A DNA stretch of 19,327 nucleotides from Bacillota bacterium (GTDB taxonomy: Bacteria; Bacillota; UBA994), in NCBI GenBank assembly GCA_018725535.1, contig QLUS01000021.1:1-19327 (forward strand), written 5' to 3'. The position numbers and the translations under genes were made by a program. Below the pieces are notes generated by a model that made no database searches, was not told the origin of the DNA, and was given only the letters and a program-made list of their open reading frames with translations. Of the stretch, positions 8,149-16,417 are shown one piece after another (the stretch's first letter is position 1; the number at the start of each line of letters is the position of its first letter).

Positions 8149-9640
8149 ATGCGCCAGCATACCATGGTAAGCGGGACTGCGGTTCTCGCTTTCGCCGCGA
8201 TTATTAACCGCATTGTCGGTCTCGCTTTTTGCGCCTACCTCGTGCGAACATTCGGCCAAGAGGCTATCGGACTCTACCAGATGGCCTTCCCTCTTTATGT
8301 TAGCGTGATGACCGTTTCTACCGCAGGCATATCCATTGGCGTGGCTAGGCTAGTAGCAAGCCATCGCCAGCGCGGGGACCAAGCCGGGGTCATTCGGCGT
8401 TCAAGGCAGGATGGCGGCTGGCGGTGATTGGGGGAACCGCAGGCATGATCCTGCTTGCCGCAAGCAGTCGCACTCTGGCTTTTCCCTTTGTGGGGGAAGA
8501 GCGGCTATGGGTGCCGCTCTTGGCGATGGCGCCAGCTCTCCTGATTGTTTCATTGGGGGGTGCCGTACGGGGATACTCTCAGGGTATGCGTTACATGTCG
8601 CTAATCGCCACAGGCTTAATCGCAGAACAAGCCGCGCATGTGATAGCTTCAATCTATCTGGCTTTTAGCCTACAGCCTTTGGGGGCGGGAGGCATCTCCC
8701 TCGGTCTCGCCATGGGCTACACCCTAGGCGAGCTGTGTGGCCTCTTAACACTACTCGCTTTGCTCGTGCTGTCGCGCCGAGTTGCACCTACAGCAGATGC
8801 GCGGTTCGGCCCCTTGCTCTCGATTGTCATCCCCGTGGCCGCAGGCCGCCTGATTCTCTCGCTCACATCGGCGCTCCAGGCCGTGCTTATACCGCGCAGT
8901 CTGCGTCATATGGGTTACTCGGCCAGTGCCGCAGCCATTGCCTACGGGCAACTCACGGGGATGGCCGTAACTGTGCTCTTCGTCCCCCCCGTGCTGACTT
9001 TCCCTCTGGCCAGCAACCTCTTGCCCGCTATGGCCGAAAGCGGTGACCGGATTGATACACGCTATGGGCAGCGCAGTTTCTTGCGCGGACTGACAATAGC
9101 GCTTCTTTTGGGATGGCCAAGTAGCGTCTTGTTTATCGCGGCAGGCGTAGAAATCTGTACACTGCTCTTTGGCGTTGCCGAGGCTGGGCAACTCCTGTCG
9201 AGCATGGGCTGGGTGGCATGGATGATTTACCTGCAGCACATCACCACCGCCACTTTGCAGGGACTAGGCAAGCCTGCCGTGCCGACGCGCAATGCGGCCA
9301 TATGCACCATATTTAGTTCTCTGGCTATCGTCGCTGGCACCTACGCGCGGCCCGAACTTGGCATCCACATGCGGTGTTTGCGGTGGTCGTGGGCATTGGC
9401 AGCGGCGCTACCTTGGGGCTACTAGAAGTCATTAGAATCCTAGGAGGACTTAGAGCAATCGTAAGTCTCTTGCTTCGCGGCGGCCTTGCCGGAGCCCTCG
9501 CCCTGTTTGCCACGGACACGGCGCTGGTGTACTGCGATGGACCACCCTTCTGTAGACTCCTGCTGGCGGCTGTCGTTACCGCGCTGACCTTCTTCCCTCT
9601 AGCATGGTTACTAGGACTAACGAAGTCGCTCCGCCGATAA
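8149..9640 (+). pseudogene. SpoVB/MurJ-like lipid flippase, broken by two frameshifts
   Basis: Three overlapping pieces in frames 1, 3 and 2 join into one polytopic protein of about 497 aa, the usual length of SpoVB-like members of the MOP flippase superfamily. These move lipid-linked sugars across the membrane; SpoVB acts in spore cortex synthesis. The N-terminus (INRIVGLAFCAYLVRTFG, then GLYQMAFPLY and STAGISIGVARLV) is diagnostic. The first lesion lies at about 8396-8397: one missing G would restore VIRAFKAGWRLAVIGG. The second lies at about 9366-9368: one missing base (or two extra) separates PELGIH from AVFAVVVGIGSGATLG. No other internal stops occur. ATG 8149 is preferred over 8143 because AGAGGAG (8134-8140) is 8 bases from it and only 2 from 8143. 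The kinase gene follows 59 bases downstream. Confidence 0.85.
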
Positions 9641-9699
9641 AGAGGATTACGCCTGCATACAGCGAAAGGGAAGGACAACCTTTGTGAGGGAGGTGTAGC

Positions 9700-10701
9700 A
9701 TGTACTTAACAGAGCTGGTGTCTCAGTATTACTGTATTGCGGTGGCCTCGCTCGAGCTTATGTCTACGGGGAGGGTAAATCGCAACTACAGACTTTCTGC
9801 GACTGACGGCAAAGTTTACTGCCTTAAAGTCTACAGCGACGCCGTACCCGACAAGCGGCTTTACGACGGTCTAGAGGTAACCACGTATCTATCGCCGTTG
9901 GCCTTTCCTGTTCCGCGCGTTGTACCTACTGCGGCAGGCGACCTAGTTCTGCACGCTGACCGTCTCCGCCTGCTACTACTTCGCTTTATCCCCGGCCGCA
10001 ATCTGGCTTTAGATGAAGTGGGGAGCGCCGAAGGTCTAGGCATGGGCGCGATGCTCGGGAGACTGCATCACAGCCTGCGCTTCTTTCCGCAGGCGGACAA
10101 GCTCCACAACAGCCTGTGGCGCGGGAGCAGAGAGTCTTTGCCCCGTATGTTTGACTTGCTGCAAACCGTCCAGTCTAAGGATACCCATGACGATTTCGAC
10201 CGTTTTGCGATCAGCTCGCTTACATACCGCATCCAAATAATGCAGGGGGTAGAGGTCGGCCCCAAGCAGTTCTTTCACCTGCGGCGACAAGCCATCCATG
10301 GGGATTACCAGTTTGGCAACGTCTTGTTTGACGACCACGGCACCGTGGCTGGGGTGCTGGACTTTGACCAAACTTGTGTAAGCTTCCCGGCTTGGGAGTT
10401 AATGCGTGCCATCGGCTTCACATGCCTTATAGGCGGGCACTTCAACTACCCCCTCGCTACTGCCATGCTTAAGGGCTATCGGGACGGTGGAGGAACACTC
10501 GCGCCTTCCGAGTACCTAGAGATGCCGCGCCTGTGGTACTACCAGTTAGTGCGGGGTCTGTTTGGCTTTAGCGACCATTACGCCGGAACTCCCGACCCCC
10601 GCCAAGATGAAGCTGCCTACGGGCGCCACGCTGCCATGGTCTGGCTTGGGGAACACATGACCGATTTACGGGCGTTTATCTGGGATACACTTCGGAAATA
10701 G
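9700..10701 (+). CDS. APH/CotS-family phosphotransferase (small-molecule kinase)
   Basis: This 333-aa protein belongs to the aminoglycoside-phosphotransferase/choline-kinase fold, a group that includes spore-coat CotS-like proteins, type II homoserine kinases and sugar kinases. Visible parts are an N-lobe nucleotide loop (GRVNRNYRL), the ATP-contacting lysine in YCLKVYSD, the catalytic loop HGDYQFGNVLF and the metal-binding DFDQTC. There is no signal peptide or membrane segment, so it is cytoplasmic. The SD GGGAGGTG lies a few bases before ATG 9700. It lies 59 bases downstream of the SpoVB-like gene on the same strand and may share its transcript, which hints at a sugar or envelope-precursor substrate, but that is only inference. 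Its stop is four bases from that of the convergent peptidase gene. Drug resistance is not implied. Confidence 0.85.
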   Translation: MYLTELVSQYYCIAVASLELMSTGRVNRNYRLSATDGKVYCLKVYSDAVPDKRLYDGLEVTTYLSPLAFPVPRVVPTAAGDLVLHADRLRLLLLRFIPGRNLALDEVGSAEGLGMGAMLGRLHHSLRFFPQADKLHNSLWRGSRESLPRMFDLLQTVQSKDTHDDFDRFAISSLTYRIQIMQGVEVGPKQFFHLRRQAIHGDYQFGNVLFDDHGTVAGVLDFDQTCVSFPAWELMRAIGFTCLIGGHFNYPLATAMLKGYRDGGGTLAPSEYLEMPRLWYYQLVRGLFGFSDHYAGTPDPRQDEAAYGRHAAMVWLGEHMTDLRAFIWDTLRK

Positions 10702-10705
10702 ACCG

Positions 10706-12715
10706 CTATAGCGTCTCTCTGAACCATTCCAAGAGATGCCCGAGCCTAGCCAAGCGCAGCTTAGGCTTGCCGCTACGCGACAGCTCGTGATTTGCGCCAG
10801 GGAACCTTACCATGCGCGTCTTGACACCTAATTTCTTTAGGTACACGTAGAACTGCTCACCCTGCTCAATCGGGCAGCGCATATCTTGCTCGGCGTGCAT
10901 GATAAGTATGGGCGTACTTATCTGCTTGACATAGCTAATGGGTGAATGCTTAAGCAAGAGCTCAGTGTTGTCCCACGGGTTACCAAGAATCTCGTACTCG
11001 GTAAAAGTGTACCCAATATCACTGACGCCGTAGAAGCTAAGCCAGTTAGAGATGCTCCGCAAGGTAACTGCACTCTTGAAGCGCTTGGTATGCCCGACAA
11101 TCCAGTTAGTCATAAACCCGCCGTAACTTCCCCCGGTCACCCCTAGGCGCTCGCTATCTACCCAGGGCAGCTTAGCAGCGTAGTCGGTTGCACACATGAG
11201 ATCCTGGTAGTCTCCGCCGCCGTAATCGCCGCGCACAGCGTCGGCAAACACCTGTCCATAGCCGTGACTGCCGCGCGGGTTGGTGAACACTACGCCGTAG
11301 CCAGCGTTAGCCCATAGCTGAAACTGCATAAAGAAGGTGCACCCGTACTGCGTATGCGGCCCACCGTGGATTTCAAGCACGAGGGGGTACTTTTGTCCGG
11401 GGGCAAAGTCGGTCGGTTTCATCAACCACCCTTGTATGTCCCAACCCTCTGCTCCTTTGAACCAAAACTCATCCGGCTCGCTGAGCGCAACTTCGCTTAA
11501 CAGCGCTTGATTGACTTCCGTTAAGCGGCGCAGGGGCCTCTCGTGCTCCCAGAGGAATAAGTCTGTCGGGTATAGGTGTGCGGAAGCGGCTAAACTTATG
11601 CGCTTACCATCGGCACTACAGCTCATACTTTGCACGTGCATGTGCCCGGTGGTGAGTTGTAGAACCTCGTGCGTCTTCGGCGAAACATGGTACACATGCG
11701 TGTCTCCCCTGTCGCTAGCTAGAAAGTAAATACTTGCGCCATCCGGGCTAAAGAACAGCGCCTCCCCACCACCGCCATAGCGCGTGTCAGAGCCCGTCTG
11801 GTCTCCCACCGAGCGATCAAATTGGGCAGTGAGATTAACCGGCACGCCGCCGTCAGTGCTAATTAGCCACACGCGCATCAGTGTCGCAGAATAGAACTCC
11901 CCGGTGTGACCCATGTAAGCTATGCTCCTGCCGTCAGGGGACCAGATAGGGCTGCTACTTGGACCCTCGGTGGCCGTAATGCGCTTTATCTCGCCGGTAG
12001 CCACGCGAACCGTGTAGATGTCAGCATAGTAAGGCTTAAATTCCGGGTCGCCGTCGCGGTTGCTGGCAAAGGCTAGGTCTTGGCCACAGGGGGACCAGCA
12101 GGGGTCAACGTGCTCAAAGTCGCCATTGGTCAGGCAGCGCGCCTTGCCGCCTTCGGCAGAGATAAGCCAGATATGGCTGTGTTTCATGTCCAAGAGTCCC
12201 ATGGCTTCATCCGCTTTGTTTTTAATGAGCTCGATTACCTTAGGCTCCTCGTGGCGCTTCTTGTCGTCTTCATCGCGCTCCTGTTGTGAACGCGCCTTTT
12301 CTAGGTCGAGCGCCGTGTCCTTTTGGGCAAAACGCGAAATAAAAGCTAAGTGCCGACCATCCGGTGACCAAGTGGGTGATGTGGCCCCAAAGCGCATGGT
12401 GGTCACCTGTCGCGCTTCACCGCCTAGCTCGAGGTCAAGCACAAAAATTTGTTTGTCGCCGCTGCGGTCGGAAACAAAAGCCAATTTCTTGCCGTCAGGC
12501 GAAAATTTTGGCCCGTTCTCTATTTTGCCGCCGCCAGTGAGCTTATGCATAGCTCCCCCATTGACCGGCTGCATGTAGATGTAAGAACGGTACTCCTCTG
12601 TTTTTTCGTCGATGTGTGTCAGGACAAACGCTACGCGCTCCCCACAGGGAGAAAGCTCGGGCGCAGACACGAAACGGAGCTTAAGCAAGTCTTCTTTAAC
12701 TAAGGGACGAGGCAA
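10706..12715 (-). CDS. S9 family (prolyl oligopeptidase/acylaminoacyl) serine peptidase
   Basis: This is a cytosolic two-domain serine peptidase of about 669 aa that trims short or N-acylated peptides. The N-terminal part forms a seven-bladed propeller: seven PD40-type repeats are visible (LSPCGERVAFV, FSPDGKKLAFVSD, WSPDGRHLAFIS, WSPCGQDLAFAS, WSPDGRSIAYMG, FSPDGASIYFLAS, and a degenerate CSADGKRISLAAS). The C-terminal alpha/beta hydrolase has the nucleophile in GGSYGGFM (Ser about 530), Asp about 611 in AEQDMRCP and His about 643 in GANHELS. There is no signal peptide. The start is uncertain. An ATG at 12745 has no SD, whereas a TTG at 12715 lies 8 bases after AAAGGAG and begins directly before the conserved PLVKEDLLKLRFVS, so TTG is preferred. 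Confidence 0.93.
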   Translation of the reverse strand: MPRPLVKEDLLKLRFVSAPELSPCGERVAFVLTHIDEKTEEYRSYIYMQPVNGGAMHKLTGGGKIENGPKFSPDGKKLAFVSDRSGDKQIFVLDLELGGEARQVTTMRFGATSPTWSPDGRHLAFISRFAQKDTALDLEKARSQQERDEDDKKRHEEPKVIELIKNKADEAMGLLDMKHSHIWLISAEGGKARCLTNGDFEHVDPCWSPCGQDLAFASNRDGDPEFKPYYADIYTVRVATGEIKRITATEGPSSSPIWSPDGRSIAYMGHTGEFYSATLMRVWLISTDGGVPVNLTAQFDRSVGDQTGSDTRYGGGGEALFFSPDGASIYFLASDRGDTHVYHVSPKTHEVLQLTTGHMHVQSMSCSADGKRISLAASAHLYPTDLFLWEHERPLRRLTEVNQALLSEVALSEPDEFWFKGAEGWDIQGWLMKPTDFAPGQKYPLVLEIHGGPHTQYGCTFFMQFQLWANAGYGVVFTNPRGSHGYGQVFADAVRGDYGGGDYQDLMCATDYAAKLPWVDSERLGVTGGSYGGFMTNWIVGHTKRFKSAVTLRSISNWLSFYGVSDIGYTFTEYEILGNPWDNTELLLKHSPISYVKQISTPILIMHAEQDMRCPIEQGEQFYVYLKKLGVKTRMVRFPGANHELSRSGKPKLRLARLGHLLEWFRETL

Positions 12716-12799
12716 GAGCAACACTCCTTTCACGCTTTCAGTCATCTGGATTCGCCATGTGCGTCAAGAATCCTTCGTGTAACTAAAAAACTATCTGCA

Positions 12800-13944
12800 T
12801 TAAAGCAGGCGGTCAATCCACGGCGTAACACGCAGTACGCGCTTTAGTTCTTGATAGGCGGCGTCGGAGCTGCTGTCGCCTTTAGCTACCCGCTCGGCTC
12901 GCAGCATAATGTTCTTTGGCGTATCAAGCGGGGACACGTACTCTGCAACACTTACCTTGTAGCCATGCGCCTCTAGAGCAGCTACCCGCAGCCCGTCGGT
13001 CAGCAAGTCGGCAAGCCTGCGCTTAAAGACGTTATGCTGTACCACGACAGAGAAAGCGCCGTAGTACATTCGTCGGTAAGAGCAGCCTGACAGCAAGGCA
13101 CGGCGATAATATAGCGGCTTTTGCTGCGCAGGCCTAGGGCCATAGCTTGATCGGTAGCAATATCGCACGCGTGCAAGCTCAACACCATATGCACTGGGCC
13201 GTGGGGTTCATATGCGCTTACTTCCGCTTCGTGGAACTCCATGTTACGGTAGTTAAGCTTTTTTTGGATGCCGCGTGAGCTCTCAATTGCCTCGCGTGAG
13301 CTGTCAATGCCGGTGATACGGCACTTCTTTTTGAGCACCTCTACTAGATAGTAGTTTAGTGCAAAGGATAGGTAGGACTTGCCGCAACCGCAGTCGAGCA
13401 CTACTAGCTCTTCTGTCCGCGGCCAACTTTCCAGCATCGCAGTCACCAGCTCAATGAAGCGGTCAATTTGGTAGTATTTCCGCCGTTTGTCGCCTTTAAT
13501 CTCGCCGTCGGCGGCCATAATCCCGATCGCCATCAAGAGCTCCCGCGCGGCATCTGCTTTAATAAACATTTGGCGGGTACCGGGGACAACGGCCTCTCTG
13601 TGGCCTTGTGGCGGCGTGGCTGGGTGTTGCTTGGCAGGAGAAGATGAGCGCATGCGCACTTTGCCGCTTTGTAGCTCGATTGTTGTCTCTAGGTTACGTT
13701 CAGTACACGCAATTGTAGCCTGCTTTGCACCGCTAAGAAACTCCTGTAGGCTGGACGGCACGTCCTCGAGGCACAGCTCCCGCCTTTCCCCGTTTGCGGA
13801 GCGCACCGCAAATATGCCCTGCGAAGTCCACAGCGGCTCGATTACTAGCTCTTGACCGTTCGCTGTTGCCCGTAGTCTAATAAAGGTGTCGCTCGCAATT
13901 CTCTGTGCTACGGCGCTTTGGATTAGTGCTAGTTGTGAGTCCAT
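12800..13944 (-). pseudogene. SAM-dependent methyltransferase (Methyltransf_32-like), one frameshift
   Basis: The gene encodes a class I methyltransferase of about 381 aa in two frames. The first part, from ATG 13944 (GGAGG seven bases upstream), has an N-terminal region without recognised motifs. It continues with VVLDCGCGKSYLSFALNYYL, the SAM-binding motif I, then HACDIATDQA and YIIAVPCCQ, typical of the PF13679-like family. Right after CCQ the frame goes wrong and stops at about 13000. The other frame carries the family's expected C-terminus, VFKRRLADLLTDGLRVAALE then SPLDTPKNIMLRAERV, ending at 12800. One missing base near 13075-13085 explains this. The substrate (tRNA or another molecule) is unknown. 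It lies 85 bases upstream of the peptidase start on the same strand, and it diverges from lemA. Confidence 0.82.
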
Positions 13945-13991
13945 TTTTAACCTCCGGCCCGAAACTTTAGGTATCCTTCCCCGTATAGACT

Positions 13992-14028
13992 GATGTAAGA
14001 CCTCTTATATCTGGGGATGTAAGAACTC
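13992..14028 (+). repeat. Direct repeat GATGTAAGAMCTC x2 in lemA upstream region
   Basis: GATGTAAGACCTC (13992-14004) and GATGTAAGAACTC (14016-14028) match at 12 of 13 positions with a 24-bp period, in the 110-bp gap between the divergent methyltransferase and lemA. Two same-face sites 24 bp apart could bind a regulator, or this could be chance. No clear sigma-A boxes could be fitted; TATAGA at 13984-13989 is a possible -10. Confidence 0.3.
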
Positions 14029-14054
14029 CTCTAACTAGAAAGGACGTGCAAACA

Positions 14055-14630
14055 ATGAAACAAAGTGGACGCATCCTTGGCGTGCTGTTAGTGGTGGTTG
14101 GATTGCTAGCGGTACTTGGTATCTCCCTCGTTGGCTCCTATAACAGCTTTGTGCAGTTGTCCCAACAGGTGGACAGCCAATTCGCTAATCTTGAGGCGAG
14201 GCTGCAGCGGCGCTTCGACTTAATCCCTAACCTAGTAGAAACCGTGAAGGGCCATATGGCGCACGAACAAGAGGTTTTCAGCAACATCGCGGAGGCACGC
14301 GCACGCATGGCGGGAGCCCGCACCGTAGACGAGCGGGTGGGAGCCACCAATCAGCTAGAAGGGGCGCTCGGTAGGTTGCTCGTGGTCATGGAGAATTACC
14401 CACAACTAAAGGCACAGGAGTCTGTCAGCCGCCTGATGGATGAACTGGCAGGGACAGAGAACCGCATTACCGTAGAGCGAGATAATTTTAACGCCGTGGT
14501 ACAGCAATACAACACGCGCATCAAATCGTTTCCTGCGGTTATTTTGGCAAACATGTTTGGGTATGAGGCGAGAGACTATTTTCAGGCTGACCCCGGTGCA
14601 CAACAGGCACCGCGCGTGACCTTTCCTTAG
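14055..14630 (+). CDS. lemA: LemA family membrane protein
   Basis: This 191-aa LemA protein has one N-terminal membrane helix (ILGVLLVVVGLLAVLGISLV, about residues 6-25) followed by an alpha-helical domain. The domain carries the family signature: YNSFVQLSQQVDSQFANLE, then LQRRFDLIPNLVETVKGHMAHE, then the ENRITVERDNFNAVVQQYN stretch. The protein is membrane-anchored with the helical domain probably outside; its exact role is unknown although the family is widespread. ATG 14055 is chosen because AGAAAGGA (14037-14044) is 10 bases upstream. A GTG at 14046 would be only one base from that SD. It is followed 20 bases later by the TPM protein, a pairing common in many bacteria. Confidence 0.93.
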   Translation: MKQSGRILGVLLVVVGLLAVLGISLVGSYNSFVQLSQQVDSQFANLEARLQRRFDLIPNLVETVKGHMAHEQEVFSNIAEARARMAGARTVDERVGATNQLEGALGRLLVVMENYPQLKAQESVSRLMDELAGTENRITVERDNFNAVVQQYNTRIKSFPAVILANMFGYEARDYFQADPGAQQAPRVTFP

Positions 14631-14650
14631 CCCGAGAGCGAGGACAGCGT

Positions 14651-15412
14651 GTGAAGAAACTCTTTGTCGCCCTGCTGCTGCTCGTCTCGCTCGCCTCTCT
14701 AGCTTCTGCGGCTATTCCGTCACGTCCAGCTAGCCTTACTTTTGTTAACGACTTCGCCAATTTGCTTAGCGCAAGTGAAGAGCAAGAACTGACAGCTGTG
14801 CTTAGCAGCATCGAAAGGGCAACTACTGCTGAGGTGGTCATCGTCACTGTCCCCACTTTAGGCGAGCTGAAGGTCTTTGACTACACACAACGTTTGTTTT
14901 CGGAGTGGGGTATTGGCAAGCGCGACAAAAATAACGGGTTGCTGCTGCTTGTCAGCACGCGCGAGCGGGAGTTTCGTTTCCACACAGGCTACGGCTTAGA
15001 AGGAGTTCTGCCGGACGGGCGTCTCGGTTCGCTGTACCGTGCACACATTGTACCGGAGTTTGGTCAGGGACGTTTTTTTGACGGCTTGCGAGGCGTGCTA
15101 CTGGCTAATGCGGGCATTGTGAGGCTGCTTGAGCGCGAGTACAACGTCACCATTGACAGCGGAGCATTAGGGGCAGCTCGCCCTAGCGCAGGCATCGCAC
15201 GATACCTAGAGGGCGGACTAAACCTGTTCGTCGTCATTATCCTCATCTTGATACTGTCAACTAGGGGCGGACGAGGGCTCTTGTGGTTCTTGCTCGGCCA
15301 TAGTATAGGCAACATGAACAGGCGCGGCAGGGGCGGTGGCTTTGGCGGCGGCTTTGGAGGAGGCTTCGGGGGAGGACGCTCCGGCGGCGGCGGTGCCGGG
15401 GGTAGGTGGTAA
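14651..15412 (+). CDS. TPM-domain membrane protein (YgcG family)
   Basis: This 253-aa protein has a signal peptide (MKKLFVALLLLVSLASLASA), an extracytoplasmic TPM domain (about residues 30-165: FVNDFANLLS, AEVVIVTVPTL, GIGKRDKNNGLLLLVS, REFRFHTGYGLEG), one membrane helix (LFVVIILILIL) and a glycine-rich tail built on repeated GGGFGGGFGGG that ends GGAGGRW. This is the layout of the YgcG/TPM_phosphatase family usually found with LemA. A phosphatase function has been proposed for plant relatives; no enzymatic role can be claimed here. The GTG start at 14651 follows AGGA by six bases. The stop is three bases from the convergent trpS stop, with no terminator between them. Confidence 0.9.
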   Translation: MKKLFVALLLLVSLASLASAAIPSRPASLTFVNDFANLLSASEEQELTAVLSSIERATTAEVVIVTVPTLGELKVFDYTQRLFSEWGIGKRDKNNGLLLLVSTREREFRFHTGYGLEGVLPDGRLGSLYRAHIVPEFGQGRFFDGLRGVLLANAGIVRLLEREYNVTIDSGALGAARPSAGIARYLEGGLNLFVVIILILILSTRGGRGLLWFLLGHSIGNMNRRGRGGGFGGGFGGGFGGGRSGGGGAGGRW

Positions 15413-15415
15413 GGA

Positions 15416-16393
15416 CTACCGCACGCCTAGCGCTTGTTGCACACGCAAGAGCGTAGGCTGCGCCGCCTCCCGCGCACGCGTTGCCCCCGCTGCCAGAACT
15501 TCATCAATCTCGGAGCCAGCCAGCGCCCTTTCGGCGCGGCGCTTAATCGGCCCGAGCACGGACACTGCGGCATCAGCGGTGTCCTTTTTTAGGTCGCCGT
15601 ATCCCTTACCAATGAACAGGCTCTCTAATTCTGGAATACTACGCCCGCTGCACAGCGAGTTAATCACCAGCAGGTTAGAAACGCCGGGCTTGTTCGCCTC
15701 GTCATAGACAATTTCGCGCCCGAGGTCGGTCACCGCCCGCATAATCTTCTTGCGTATGACTGCCTCGTCATCGAGCAGGCTGATATAGCTCGCCGGACTG
15801 GGGTTTGACTTACTCATCTTCTTGGTGGGGTCATCTAGCGACATAATGCGTGCTCCAACTTTAGGGATTCTAGCTTCAGGCACTACGAACACACTCCCAA
15901 AACGCTGGTTAAAACGCATGGCGATATCGCGGCACAACTCGACATGCTGCTTCTGGTCCTCCCCCACCGGCACAATATTGGTGTCATACAGCAAAATGTC
16001 GGCGGCCATAAGCACCGGATACGTAAACAGGCCTACAGGAACCGTCTCGCGGTCCTCGGATTTCTCCTTGAACTGGGTCATGCGCCCGAGCTCGCCGATA
16101 TAGCTTATGCATTGCAGGAGCCAAGCCAGCTCGCTGTGGGCTGAGACCTGGGATTGCACAAACAGCGTAGCCTTCTGTGGGTCAATGCCGGCCGCCAAGT
16201 ATAGCGCCGCCAAAGTTCTAATCTGTTGCTTAAGTTCTAAGGGGTCTTGCGGCAGAGTAAGCGCGTGCAAATCCACAATGCAGAAAAACGCTTCGTGCTC
16301 GCTTTGGCTTACTACAAAGTGCTTTAAGGCCCCTAAGTAATTCCCTAGAGTAAGAATGCCCGAAGGCTGAATGCCGGAAAAGACACGTGCCAT
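15416..16393 (-). CDS. trpS: Tryptophanyl-tRNA synthetase
   Basis: This 325-aa class I synthetase charges tRNA-Trp. The N-terminal Rossmann fold has the HIGH-equivalent in PSGILTLGNYLGA (about residues 10-22). Further on are LTYP-like FTYPVLMAADILLYD, the conserved VPVGEDQKQHVELCRDIA, and the ATP-binding loop KKMSKSNP. The C-terminal helical domain is complete and the length is normal for bacterial TrpRS. GAGGGATGGAAG precedes the ATG at 16393. It lies 24 bases downstream of glyS, so the two are probably one operon driven by the promoter at 17936-17965. Confidence 0.97.
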   Translation of the reverse strand: MARVFSGIQPSGILTLGNYLGALKHFVVSQSEHEAFFCIVDLHALTLPQDPLELKQQIRTLAALYLAAGIDPQKATLFVQSQVSAHSELAWLLQCISYIGELGRMTQFKEKSEDRETVPVGLFTYPVLMAADILLYDTNIVPVGEDQKQHVELCRDIAMRFNQRFGSVFVVPEARIPKVGARIMSLDDPTKKMSKSNPSPASYISLLDDEAVIRKKIMRAVTDLGREIVYDEANKPGVSNLLVINSLCSGRSIPELESLFIGKGYGDLKKDTADAAVSVLGPIKRRAERALAGSEIDEVLAAGATRAREAAQPTLLRVQQALGVR

Positions 16394-16417
16394 CTTCCAT
16401 CCCTCTTCCCGGTAGAT

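Noticed and set aside
9700..10701. Aminoglycoside resistance gene
   Set aside because: The APH fold is shared by many metabolic and spore-coat kinases, and the context is envelope-related. Nothing points to drug modification.
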